Positions 34,073-42,760 of a stretch of DNA of 64,000 bases are shown piece after piece. The position numbers were made by a program, and so were the translations under genes. The DNA comes from JANWVO01 sp964458495 (GTDB lineage: Bacteria > Acidobacteriota > Terriglobia > Bryobacterales > Bryobacteraceae), in the NCBI GenBank assembly GCA_964458495.1, contig CAYWJB010000002.1, positions 124,001 to 188,000 of the forward strand, read 5' to 3'. The notes under the pieces were generated by a model, which had not been told where the DNA came from, did not search any database, and saw only the letters and a program-made list of their open reading frames with translations. The stretch's first letter is position 1; the number at the start of each line of letters is the position of its first letter.

Positions 34073-34104
34073 CTGGCAGAGGCCCGGGACCGGGCCTGGA
34101 CCAG
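34073..34104 (+). repeat. Strong hairpin in the TonB-like gene leader
   Basis: AGGCCCG-GGAC-CGGGCCT (34080-34097) is a perfect 7-bp stem with a 4-base loop. It is extended by CTGG (34073-34076) pairing with CCAG (34101-34104) across a small internal loop. It ends 24 nt before the start codon and has no following T-run, so it may be a leader control element rather than a terminator. Confidence 0.4.
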
Positions 34105-34127
34105 TCGTTAAAGGTGTTTTCGTCATT

Positions 34128-35441
34128 ATGCAGGCGCACGTGCCCAAGCCACCCGTAGCGGAACCGGCTCCCGTTCCGGCATCGCCCCGGGACACCGCGC
34201 CGTTTGCCGACATCCTTGCTCTTCAGCAAGAACGGCGACCGTGGTTCATCAACCTTTTTCGCACGTTGCGCGACCTTTCCGCCATGAAGCGGCAGCCGCC
34301 GCTGATGGTCACCTTCCGGCCGTTGACGGAAGAAGAACTCATCAACAGCAAGGATCCCGAGCTCCAGCAGCTGGCGCACTTTCAGGTGGAGCGGACATTC
34401 TGGCAATCCTTCCGGGAGAACCTTCGTTATCTGTTCACCAAGGAGCCGCCGCTTCAGACAACAGTTCGGCCGTTGACCAAGGAAGAGCTGCGCGGCTCGG
34501 CCCTGGCGGAGTTCGAAGACATCGAGCAGCCCTGGTACGTCAACCTGGCGCGGAACCTCAAGGAGTTGGTCTTCCCTCCGAAGCTCCCGCCTCTGGAAGT
34601 GACGGCGAAGCCGGTGCAGGTGAAGGAGCTGTTTGCTCCCGATCCTTACCGCGGGCGGTCTCACTTCCTCTCTCTGCTCGTCCACATCGGCCTTGTCGCC
34701 CTTGCTTTCACTCTGGGCACGAACAAGCAGGTGCAGCAGGCGGTGAAGAACACAATTCAGCTGGTGGCGCCGGTCGAGATTTCGCCTTACATGCCGGATC
34801 TGCCCCCGGCGCCCAAGACTGCCGGAGGCGGCGGTGGCGGCGGCGACAGGTCTCCGCTGCCGGCGAGCAAAGGCAGGCTTCCGCGTGCGGACCTGAAGCA
34901 GTTCACGCCTCCGACGGCGGTCATCCAGAATGAGAACCCGCGGCTGGTGATGGAGCCCACCATCATCGCGGATCCCAACATGCCCCTGCCGAACGTGAAT
35001 ATGCCCAACTACGGCGATCCGTTTGGCCAGATCGGCCCGCCCTCCAGCGGTCCCGGCTCCGGCGGCGGCATCGGCTCGGGTTCCGGCGGCGGCGTCGGCT
35101 CGGGACGGGGACCCGGCGTGGGCCCCGGCTCCGGCGGCGGATTCGGCGGCGGGGCGTTCCGCATCGGCGGCGGCGTCAGCGCGCCGGTGCCAATTTACAA
35201 AGTGGAGCCGGAGTACTCGGAAGAGGCTCGCAAGGCGAAATTCCAGGGCACTGTGGTGCTGGCCATCGTCGTCGACGAGACCGGCAAGGTCACCAACGTG
35301 CGCGTGCTTCGCCCGCTCGGGATGGGGCTCGACGAAAAGGCGATCGAGGCCGTCACCAAGTGGCGCTTCCGTCCCGGCTACAAGGACGGCAAGCCTGTGC
35401 CCGTCATGGCCAACGTGGAAGTGAACTTCCGGCTGCTGTAG
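34128..35441 (+). CDS. TonB-family energy transducer with cytoplasmic triple repeat
   Basis: A 437-residue protein. The C-terminal TonB domain (about 350-437) has PVPIYKVEPEYSEEARKAKF, GTVVLAIVVDETGKV and WRFRPGYKDGKPV. A single membrane helix lies at about 178-196, then a Pro segment and a long Gly/Ser-rich stalk (about 295-345). Unusually, ~175 residues precede the helix. They contain three related units starting W39, W92 and W136, each with aromatic/L-R-x-L, PPL, a T-x-RP-like strand and a terminal EEL or KEL. These should be cytoplasmic. ATG 34128 was preferred to a GTG at 34062 that lies before the hairpin. Confidence 0.85.
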   Translation: MQAHVPKPPVAEPAPVPASPRDTAPFADILALQQERRPWFINLFRTLRDLSAMKRQPPLMVTFRPLTEEELINSKDPELQQLAHFQVERTFWQSFRENLRYLFTKEPPLQTTVRPLTKEELRGSALAEFEDIEQPWYVNLARNLKELVFPPKLPPLEVTAKPVQVKELFAPDPYRGRSHFLSLLVHIGLVALAFTLGTNKQVQQAVKNTIQLVAPVEISPYMPDLPPAPKTAGGGGGGGDRSPLPASKGRLPRADLKQFTPPTAVIQNENPRLVMEPTIIADPNMPLPNVNMPNYGDPFGQIGPPSSGPGSGGGIGSGSGGGVGSGRGPGVGPGSGGGFGGGAFRIGGGVSAPVPIYKVEPEYSEEARKAKFQGTVVLAIVVDETGKVTNVRVLRPLGMGLDEKAIEAVTKWRFRPGYKDGKPVPVMANVEVNFRLL

Positions 35442-35456
35442 CCGCTGCCCGCAATC

Positions 35457-37775
35457 TCAACCGGAATCCCGGATCACCGCGACTCCCTGCGGGGCCTTCA
35501 CGTCGATTCGGTAGCGCGCGCCGTCGCGTTCCACTTTGACCTCGATCAGACCTTTCGGATGCGGTACCGTGCCGGAGACCCGCTGCAGCGGACCAAGGTG
35601 CGGCTTCACGATCACCTTCGACCAGCCGGGCGCGGCTGAGTCGACCCCGAGCACGGTGCGGAAGAACTCGATGTTCGGACTCGCGCCCCAGGCGTGGCAG
35701 TCCGAGCGCGTGTAGGGGTTGTCGGTTTCCGCCCACGTGGTGAGCCCTTCCTTGAGCATGAACTCCCACGTGGCCAGGCGGCTCAGGTAGCGGTCGCCGA
35801 GTCCCGCAGCCACCATCGCGCGGTCCAGGTAATAGCGGAAGTACACTGAGCACTTCGCCATCTCCTGCGGCGGTTCGACGCGCAGCATCAGCTCTCGCGC
35901 CTCTTCTGGTGAAGGCGGCAAGCCGGCCAGCACAGCCAGCGCGTTGGCATGTTGGGACCAGTGCCGGTGAGCGAGGTCTTCGCTATAAAGACGCCGCTCC
36001 GGGCTCCAGAACTGTTGAACCGCGCGCGCCAGCCGCTGCGCCTGCCCGCGGCAGCGCTCCGCCAGAGCCGCTATGCCCAGCGCCCCTTCCAGTTCAGCAG
36101 CGGATTGCAGCGCCAGCACAAGCTGCAGATGGATGGAAGCGGGCATGACGTCCGGCTCCGACGGCGGGCGCCCGCCCTGCCAGCCCTCCACCCAGTCGAC
36201 GTAATTCCACCACGGCATGGACCCCAGCAGCCCGTCCGGCCGAAGGTAGCGCTCGTAGAAGCCCAGCACGGCGCGCACGCCGCCCAGCATCTCCTTCACA
36301 AAGCCCGGATCATCCACGTAGCGCCAGTAGTCATGCACCATGCCGATCCACCAGAGCGAAAACGGCGGGATGTACTGCTGGAGCGTGCTGGGCGCGCGCG
36401 AATAAGTGGCGCCTTCGTGCGTGCGCGAGGCGTCGATCTGCTCGATGGCGTTCCGCATGAGGCGCGCATCGCCGCTCATGTAAACGGAGACCAGCGCCTG
36501 GATGCGCGTGTCGCCCACATACTGAAGCTGCTCGTAGTAGGGGCAGTCCATGTAGGTCTCATGCGCGCACAGCCGCGCCGTGCGCCAGCCCGTCTCGAGG
36601 ATCTTCTGGTGCAGCGCATCTCCGGAATCGAACCGCGCTTTCACGATGAACGGATAGCCCGTGGCCACGCCGCGGACGTCGTGGATGGTCAGCGGCTGGT
36701 CCGCCGTCTCGATGTCGAGCCGCACGTAACGGTACGTCCGCCAGAACAGCGGCCTCCAGAGGCGCCACGAGCCGTCGGGAAGGAGCGTGTCGCCGTAGCC
36801 GATGAACTCCTTGCCTTCGATCTCATCCCGGTGGCCCTTCATGCGGCGCGGCTTGAGCTGCTGCCACAGCGCCTCCGCGTAGCGGATGGAGAGGGATGCG
36901 CCCGCGCCGCCTTCCGTCTCGATTTCCGGGAAGGCGCAGGTCAAGTATCCCTGATCGAGCAGCAACCACGCCTTCGTGCGGGGCGGCACAGTGACCGGCG
37001 CGGGGCGCGACGGGAAGGCTTCCGGCGGAGTTGCCAGCCCTTCGGACTTGCGCAGGCGGGCGAACCGCTCCGGGCGCTCTTCCATCAGCGGAATGGAGCG
37101 GGGAACCAGCATCCAGCGCGTGGGCGCGTCGCGCTGCCAGCGGGAGGAGGCGACAAGGCCCGCACGCGCCTCTGCCCAGCCCGAGTCGTCAAAGTCAGGC
37201 TGCTGCCAGCCCCACGGATAGCGGGCGGCGTCGAACCGCTCCATCGGGCCGATGGCATGGTAGCCCGTGGGCTGATAGGTCGGCACGGGAACGGGACTGT
37301 AGGCGGGGTTCTTCAGGCAGCGCCAGCCGGCGCCCGTGTTGAAGGCGGCGTGATCGCTGTCCGCCGCCTGCAGCAGGAAGCCGGTGCGGTGGGACCACTG
37401 CGCGATGGCGGCGTGGGGCCCGTCATTCCACACCGTGGCCGCAAGCACGTTCTTCCCTGCCTTGAGGAACGGCGCGATGTCGATGGTTTCATAACGCCAG
37501 TGGTAGAGGTCGCCGCGCGCCGGCCCCCACACCGCGCGCGTGCCGTTGACGTAGAGCTCATAGCGGCTGTCCGCGGTGACATGGACCAGGCACTTCTGCG
37601 GCTTCGATGCCAGCTCCACTGCGCGGCGGAAATGAAAAACGCCGCAGGCTTGCAGGTTCTCTTCGCCCGCGGGGTGGATCCAGCGCGCCGTCCAGTTCTG
37701 GCGCGTCAGATCGATCTCAACGGCCCGCGCCAGGCCGAGTGCTGCGGTCTGAAGAAGAAAGGTGCGGCGCTGCAT
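35457..37775 (-). CDS. GH78-like alpha-L-rhamnosidase, Tat-exported
   Basis: A 772-residue glycoside hydrolase. It starts MQRRTFLLQTAALGLARA, a Tat-type signal. N-terminal beta-sandwich domains (about 25-330: HVTADSRYELYVNGTRAVWG, YETIDIAPFLKAGKNVLAAT) precede an (alpha/alpha)6 barrel. The GH78 catalytic signature appears as DCPYYEQLQYVGD and the late segment includes GLTTWAETDNPYTRSDCHAW. It should hydrolyse terminal rhamnose from plant or microbial glycans. Three further carbohydrate genes follow on the same strand. Confidence 0.88.
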   Translation of the reverse strand: MQRRTFLLQTAALGLARAVEIDLTRQNWTARWIHPAGEENLQACGVFHFRRAVELASKPQKCLVHVTADSRYELYVNGTRAVWGPARGDLYHWRYETIDIAPFLKAGKNVLAATVWNDGPHAAIAQWSHRTGFLLQAADSDHAAFNTGAGWRCLKNPAYSPVPVPTYQPTGYHAIGPMERFDAARYPWGWQQPDFDDSGWAEARAGLVASSRWQRDAPTRWMLVPRSIPLMEERPERFARLRKSEGLATPPEAFPSRPAPVTVPPRTKAWLLLDQGYLTCAFPEIETEGGAGASLSIRYAEALWQQLKPRRMKGHRDEIEGKEFIGYGDTLLPDGSWRLWRPLFWRTYRYVRLDIETADQPLTIHDVRGVATGYPFIVKARFDSGDALHQKILETGWRTARLCAHETYMDCPYYEQLQYVGDTRIQALVSVYMSGDARLMRNAIEQIDASRTHEGATYSRAPSTLQQYIPPFSLWWIGMVHDYWRYVDDPGFVKEMLGGVRAVLGFYERYLRPDGLLGSMPWWNYVDWVEGWQGGRPPSEPDVMPASIHLQLVLALQSAAELEGALGIAALAERCRGQAQRLARAVQQFWSPERRLYSEDLAHRHWSQHANALAVLAGLPPSPEEARELMLRVEPPQEMAKCSVYFRYYLDRAMVAAGLGDRYLSRLATWEFMLKEGLTTWAETDNPYTRSDCHAWGASPNIEFFRTVLGVDSAAPGWSKVIVKPHLGPLQRVSGTVPHPKGLIEVKVERDGARYRIDVKAPQGVAVIRDSG

Positions 37776-37801
37776 GCATGGCAGTATATCGCCGCGCGCA
37801 C

Positions 37802-38626
37802 TTACCGGACCAAGCGCCGGAGCCACGCCACGTTGCGCTTGAGGTCCTCTTCCTTGTTGCGCGATGGCGCGCCGGTCTCCAGAACCAGCCAGCCGCGCCA
37901 GCCGATCTCGTCGAGGACTTTCACTGCGCCGGCCACGTCCACCGCGCCTTCGCCCAGGTAGCCTTTGTCTTTCACGTGAACCTGGCAGATCCGTTTGCGG
38001 CCGAGCAGGCCCAGCTCTTCGAGCGGATTCACATGGTAGAGATTCGTGGCGTTGCCGATGTCGTAATAGATCTGGAGGGCCGGCGAGGCCACCTGGTCGA
38101 GAATGCGCAGGTCGTCCCCGGCGCGGATCGTGTTCTCGAAGCCGAGGATCACGCGCGCGCGCTCGGCTTCGCGCGCCAGCTCTTTCAGCGGGCCCGCCAC
38201 GGCGTCCATCTCCTCGCGCGTCTCCAGCGCGCACTTGCCGAAGAAGACGAGCATGAGGATGCGCGCATCGAGCTTGCGCGTGATGTCGATGCCCTCCACG
38301 GCCCACCGCAGGGCCTCGCGGTCGCTCTTCAGGCAGTGCGCGTGGAGGATGTCGATGTAAGTGGAGACGATGGGGATGCGGTGCAGCTTCGAAGCGGCGA
38401 GAAAGGCGCGCTGGCGTTCCGGGGAAGCCATCACGAGATGGCCCGCCGTCGTCTGGCGCCCAAGAGTGACCTGGATGCCCTCGCACCCGGCGCGCGCCGC
38501 CACGGCGACGGCCTCCGGATCGGATGGCGCGAGCGCCACGCCGTCCATCACGCCGATGCGCAGGTTCGCCCCGCGCGCCAAAGCCATGGAAGGCGCAGCG
38601 AGCAGTGCGCGTCTCGTGATCGCCAT
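37802..38626 (-). CDS. Exported sugar isomerase/epimerase-like TIM-barrel protein
   Basis: A 274-residue xylose-isomerase-like TIM barrel (AP-endonuclease-2 superfamily). An N-terminal MAITRRALLAAPSMALARGA segment resembles a short Tat signal. Probable metal ligands are E (GFENTI), D (YYDIGNATN), H (QVHVKDKG) and E (WLVLETG). Such proteins isomerise or oxidise sugars in Acidobacteria and Planctomycetes. It is 26 bp upstream of the rhamnosidase on the same strand. Exact substrate unknown. Confidence 0.82.
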   Translation of the reverse strand: MAITRRALLAAPSMALARGANLRIGVMDGVALAPSDPEAVAVAARAGCEGIQVTLGRQTTAGHLVMASPERQRAFLAASKLHRIPIVSTYIDILHAHCLKSDREALRWAVEGIDITRKLDARILMLVFFGKCALETREEMDAVAGPLKELAREAERARVILGFENTIRAGDDLRILDQVASPALQIYYDIGNATNLYHVNPLEELGLLGRKRICQVHVKDKGYLGEGAVDVAGAVKVLDEIGWRGWLVLETGAPSRNKEEDLKRNVAWLRRLVR

Positions 38627-38636
38627 GTCCGTCAGA

Positions 38637-40439
38637 CTAACGCTTGCGGCGCACGAGCGCCACCCAGTCGCGGGAACGCTCGGCGGGAGGCAATCCCAGC
38701 CACCGGCGCCCCTTGCCGCCTTTGAGTTCGCGCACCTCCCCCTGGATCAGTTCGCCGCCGGTACGCGGGTTGAACCAGTGCACCGTGTAATCCCCCTCGG
38801 GCAGGGCGATCTGCGCCGAGCCGCCGCGCGGTAACTGGATCGCGTAAACTTCGCCGATCTTGGCGAAGATGCGCATCGGCGAGCCATCGGCGACCCGGAA
38901 CGGCGGCACGACAGGCTCCATCTCGTGAAACCGAAGGTAGCGGTGGAAGAACTCCAGCGCGATGCGCGTCTGGTCCCACATCCGCTCGCGCGAGCGCCAG
39001 TCTTCGCAGTTGAGATCCATGTGCGGGAAGCGGTAGCCGAAGTACCACTCGACGCCGGAGCCGCCGCCCATCAGGTTGCCCCACAGGGCTTCGATGCGCG
39101 GGATGTCGTGATCCGGGTCCTCGCTGTCGGGCAGCACGCCCATGTCGGCGGGGGACTGCTCGTCGTGGAAGATGGCCCACTTGCGCCCCGCCTCGGCGCT
39201 GCGCCGCCGCAGCTCGACGGTTTCCTCGTGGTAGAACGCCATGTCGGACTGGATGGAGCTCGCCTCGAAGCAGGGATCGCCGAGGATACCGTTGTAGAAC
39301 CGCCGGGCAGCGTTCAGGTGCGTGTGCACGGCGATCGGGTGATCGTAGGGGTCGAGTTCGCGGATCCAGGCGGCGATGGCTTTCCGGTCGGAATCCGGCG
39401 TGTTGTTTTCCTCGCCGAGGTTCCACAGGAGCGCCGGATGATGGGCGAAGCGCGCCACAAGCTCTCGCAGGTAGAGCTTGCGGATGTCGTTCAGAGCCGG
39501 GCTGCCGCCGAGTTTCCGGTCGTTCTCCGTCTCCTGCGTCACCACATGCAGCATCAGTCCGAGCCGGTCCATATGGGAGAAGACGATCTCCCACTGGGCG
39601 AGCTTGCTCACGTCGAAGCGGTCGCGAATTTCCGGCGACGTCCACGGCCAGACGTCTTTTCCGTCGCCGCCGTCGATGTTGTAAGTGAGAAAGTAGACGC
39701 TGTTCATGCCCTTCGATGCCAGGTAATTCAGGGCTCCAATAATGCCTTTCCCCTTGGTTTTCTGCCAGAGGGGATCGCCGGGCCGCCAGTCGCGCGCATG
39801 CGGCGCGTAGCGGTGGAGGAAGGGCTTGCCGGTTGTGTTCTCACCCTCGTTGAAGCGTGCGTCGAGATCCTGCGTGCCGTCGAACTCGAAATACGCAAGG
39901 AAATTCTCCGGGCTGTCGGCGCCTCCTTTGAGGAAATACTCGCCGCTGCCTTTGAACCTGAGGTAAGATTCGCCGGCATAATGCAGCAGCCCGCGGGCGC
40001 GGAAATCCGGGGCCTTCTTGTCCGTGGGCCCGATGGCGAAGCGGCCTTGCGCGCCGTCGAAAGAGGCAGACTCGCCCGCTTCGCGGCGGGGATCGATAGC
40101 GATCCACGGCCCGCGGCGGAAGGAAGCGCGGAAGGTCCATTCGCCTGTGGCGTCGGGAAGAAACTGCGCCTGCCACACACGGCCCCGCGTGGCCGAGGTC
40201 TCCGCAGCGATTCCGTCGGCGGCATAGAAGCCCGGCACGCGAACAATGCGTCCGGTCGCCTCGTGGCGGAACTCCACGGTCAGGCGGTAGTCGGTGAACG
40301 GGTTGGGGGCGGCATCCTCGCCGGTTTCCGGACCTTCAAACGAAACAGTGACCCGGTGCCAGAGCTTCCGTTCGCCCTCCAGGCGCTGGGCAGCCAGAAC
40401 GACAGGGAGAAATGCAATCAGAATCAATGTGCGCGGCAT
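38637..40439 (-). CDS. Secreted glycoside hydrolase of the DUF5060/DUF4038 type
   Basis: A 600-residue exported protein. A signal peptide (LILIAFLPVVLAAQ) is followed by a DUF5060-like beta domain (about 25-120) and a TIM-barrel glycosidase (about 140-510). Barrel landmarks are KGMNSVYFLTYNIDGGDGKD, LLWNLGEENNTPDS (probable acid/base Glu) and WAIFHDEQSPADMG (probable nucleophile region). A C-terminal beta sandwich includes YTVHWFNPRTGGEL. Start at ATG 40439 has GGAG 7 nt upstream; an in-frame ATG at 40451 adds four residues. Substrate unknown, likely a plant-type polysaccharide. Confidence 0.82.
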   Translation of the reverse strand: MPRTLILIAFLPVVLAAQRLEGERKLWHRVTVSFEGPETGEDAAPNPFTDYRLTVEFRHEATGRIVRVPGFYAADGIAAETSATRGRVWQAQFLPDATGEWTFRASFRRGPWIAIDPRREAGESASFDGAQGRFAIGPTDKKAPDFRARGLLHYAGESYLRFKGSGEYFLKGGADSPENFLAYFEFDGTQDLDARFNEGENTTGKPFLHRYAPHARDWRPGDPLWQKTKGKGIIGALNYLASKGMNSVYFLTYNIDGGDGKDVWPWTSPEIRDRFDVSKLAQWEIVFSHMDRLGLMLHVVTQETENDRKLGGSPALNDIRKLYLRELVARFAHHPALLWNLGEENNTPDSDRKAIAAWIRELDPYDHPIAVHTHLNAARRFYNGILGDPCFEASSIQSDMAFYHEETVELRRRSAEAGRKWAIFHDEQSPADMGVLPDSEDPDHDIPRIEALWGNLMGGGSGVEWYFGYRFPHMDLNCEDWRSRERMWDQTRIALEFFHRYLRFHEMEPVVPPFRVADGSPMRIFAKIGEVYAIQLPRGGSAQIALPEGDYTVHWFNPRTGGELIQGEVRELKGGKGRRWLGLPPAERSRDWVALVRRKR

Positions 40440-40453
40440 GGGGTTCTCCATTC

Positions 40454-40468
40454 TGGAAGGACCTTCCA
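40454..40468. promoter_or_regulatory. Perfect palindrome upstream of glycosidase gene
   Basis: TGGAAGG-A-CCTTCCA, 7-bp arms, 15 bp upstream of the glycosidase start and just inside the short gap after the PHP gene. Could be an operator or transcript hairpin. Confidence 0.3.
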
Positions 40469-40530
40469 TCCTATCGCGCCGGCACAACGAGGGCGCCGTT
40501 CAGGGCGCGCTCTTCGACAGGGAAAGAGGA

Positions 40531-41634
40531 TTACGGCGTGAGTTCGAACTCGAACGGGACGAGGAGCGGGGCGCCCGTTTCAGTGACCGTCGTATTGGAA
40601 GCCTCCAGCCGGATCGCAACGCGCCCGGGCGCCTTCGGCGCGTCGCGGCGCAGGCGGACCTGCACCACAGTGGTCGACCGCGCCGGAACCACGGCGGGCA
40701 GCACCTCCATCCACGCGGGCGCTTCGGCCGGCTTGAGCTCGAACGCGATGGCCGAGTCGTTGCGCAGCGGCAGCCCGTTGTACCAGAAGCCCGGAGTGAA
40801 ACGCACCTGCCGGGGCGCCTGAAGGTACGAACGCGCGAGGGTCTCCAGCCACTCGCGCTTTCCGATGAGCCGGCGCGCTCCGTCCCATGCCACCGTGCGC
40901 CCGGCGTGCAAGGCCTCGCGCAAGCCTTCGACACTGCGCTCCCTGGCGAACACGAGGTTCACGGTGCGGGAATCCTCCGGCAGCGACGCATTGTGGATAT
41001 CGGAATTCCCCATCACGGTGAGCCCGTACTGGCCGATCCACTGCCGCGCTTCTTCATAGTAGGTGGGGCCATTCAGCAGTTCGATGCCCTGAAACAGCTT
41101 GTCGGAATAGGCGGTGGCGATCACCGGCCACCACTCGGCGCGGCCTTTCCACCCCGGGTGGTTCCAGAAAGAGAACGCGCCCTGCTTCCTGGCCTCCGCG
41201 AGGGCGGCGAGGAGTTCCTTGCCGCGGAATGCGTTGTGGTCGCGGACGAAGAGGGCGTTGAAATGGATGTCGCCTTTTGTGATCTCGACGCCAGGCACGA
41301 TGAGAAGCCCGAGACCTTCGGCAATCGGCCGCGCGATCTCGTAGGGGCGCGAAAGATCCATGCTCACGTCCTTCTCGTTGGGGCGGTAGTCGTCATGATC
41401 CGTGATGGCAAGGGCGTCCAGGTCCTCGCGCCAGGCTTCCATGACGCGGGTCGTGGGCCACACCTGCCCGTCGGAGAACACGGTGTGCATATGGAGGTCC
41501 GCCTTCAACACGAAGTACTCGCCCGCCTTCGGCATGGGGCGGTGCCGGCGGACCATCTCCTGCTGGGCGTGAAGAGCGGGCAGCACCGCGAGAACCGCGG
41601 CAGTGAACCGAAGCAAGGTGCGAATCCGGAACAT
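40531..41634 (-). CDS. Exported PHP-domain phosphoesterase-like protein
   Basis: A 367-residue protein with a signal peptide (TLLRFTAAVLAVLPALHA). The PHP domain (about 40-270) keeps the metal-binding signatures KADLHMHTVFSDGQ, LAITDHDDY, VPGVEITKGDIHFN, FWNHPGW and GNSDIH. A C-terminal ~85-residue Ig-like domain follows. PHP proteins are metal-dependent phosphoesterases, but exported members commonly sit with carbohydrate genes and are of unknown substrate. It is co-directional with the glycosidase (91-bp gap). Confidence 0.82.
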   Translation of the reverse strand: MFRIRTLLRFTAAVLAVLPALHAQQEMVRRHRPMPKAGEYFVLKADLHMHTVFSDGQVWPTTRVMEAWREDLDALAITDHDDYRPNEKDVSMDLSRPYEIARPIAEGLGLLIVPGVEITKGDIHFNALFVRDHNAFRGKELLAALAEARKQGAFSFWNHPGWKGRAEWWPVIATAYSDKLFQGIELLNGPTYYEEARQWIGQYGLTVMGNSDIHNASLPEDSRTVNLVFARERSVEGLREALHAGRTVAWDGARRLIGKREWLETLARSYLQAPRQVRFTPGFWYNGLPLRNDSAIAFELKPAEAPAWMEVLPAVVPARSTTVVQVRLRRDAPKAPGRVAIRLEASNTTVTETGAPLLVPFEFELTP

Positions 41635-41737
41635 ACTCCATCCATATCACCCGCAGGTGACGGCTGCGTGAAACACGGCGCGGCGCGCCCTCGGCCGCTG
41701 ATATCCTAAGGGGTTCACCCCGAACGAGGAGGTTCTC

Positions 41738-42760
41738 ATGCTGCGCGTCGGCATTATCGGAACGGGCGCCATCAGCCACAAGCACGCCCAGGCTTACGCC
41801 AACATCGGCTACAAGGTCACCGTCTGCACGGACATCTCGCGCGAGGCGGGCGAGAAGTTCGCCGCGCAATACGGTTGCCGGTATGTTCCCACTTATGAAG
41901 AGCTGTGCAGCCACCCGGACGTCGATTTCGTGGACGTCTGCACGTTTCCGGACTTCCGGCTCCAGCCGCTGGAGATCGCAGCCAGACATGGCAAGGCGGT
42001 TCAGGTGCAGAAGCCGGTCTCGACCAACCTCGAGACGGCGCGCAAGATGATCGAAACCGCCCGCCAGGCGGGCATCGTGCTCGGCGTGGTGAGCCAGCAC
42101 CGCTTCGACGACTCGACGATCTTCGTAAAGAAGGCGATTGCGCAGGGCAGGCTGGGGCGCATCCTCCAGGCGGACGCGTATGTGAAATGGTGGCGCAGCG
42201 AGGCCTACTACTCCCGCCCCATCAAGGGCAGCTGGGCGGTGGAAGGCGGCGGCGCGCTGATCAACCAGGCGGTGCACCAGGTGGACGTGCTGAATTACCT
42301 CACCGGCGGCGTCGACGAGGTGTTCGGCTACTGGCAGCTCGGCGCGCGGCACAAGATCGAGAGCGAGGACGTGATCTGCGCGGTGATGAAATACACAAGC
42401 GGCGCCACGGGTGTGATCCAGAGCTCGACGGCTTTCTGGCCGGGCTATCCCGAACGGATCGAGATTCACGGCACCCGGGGCACCTGCGTGTTCACCGGCG
42501 ACAAACTGACCACCTGGGACGTGGAGAACGACCAGGGCGAGCCGGCGCCGGTCGAGAAGCAGGTGATGAGCGGCGCCAGCGACCCCATGGCCATTCCTCT
42601 CACTCCGTTCGAGCGGCAGTTCCTGGACTTCGGCAATGCCGTGAAGAACCGCACGCAGCCGCTCGTTTCCGGCGAAGAAGGGCTGAAGGCTCTGGAGATC
42701 GTGCTGGGCATCTACGAGAGTTGCCGCAGCGGGCGCCCGGTGCGGCTGGCAGGCGCATGA
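41738..42760 (+). CDS. Gfo/Idh/MocA-family oxidoreductase
   Basis: A 340-residue NAD(P)-dependent sugar or inositol dehydrogenase-type protein. Rossmann motif VGIIGTGAISHKHA at the N-terminus. The usual EKP is QKP here (VQVQKPVSTN), a conservative loss of the acidic residue. The catalytic-region GGGALINQAVHQVD histidine is present. GAGGAGG lies 6 nt before the ATG. Its stop overlaps the thrB start (ATGA). Confidence 0.9.
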   Translation: MLRVGIIGTGAISHKHAQAYANIGYKVTVCTDISREAGEKFAAQYGCRYVPTYEELCSHPDVDFVDVCTFPDFRLQPLEIAARHGKAVQVQKPVSTNLETARKMIETARQAGIVLGVVSQHRFDDSTIFVKKAIAQGRLGRILQADAYVKWWRSEAYYSRPIKGSWAVEGGGALINQAVHQVDVLNYLTGGVDEVFGYWQLGARHKIESEDVICAVMKYTSGATGVIQSSTAFWPGYPERIEIHGTRGTCVFTGDKLTTWDVENDQGEPAPVEKQVMSGASDPMAIPLTPFERQFLDFGNAVKNRTQPLVSGEEGLKALEIVLGIYESCRSGRPVRLAGA

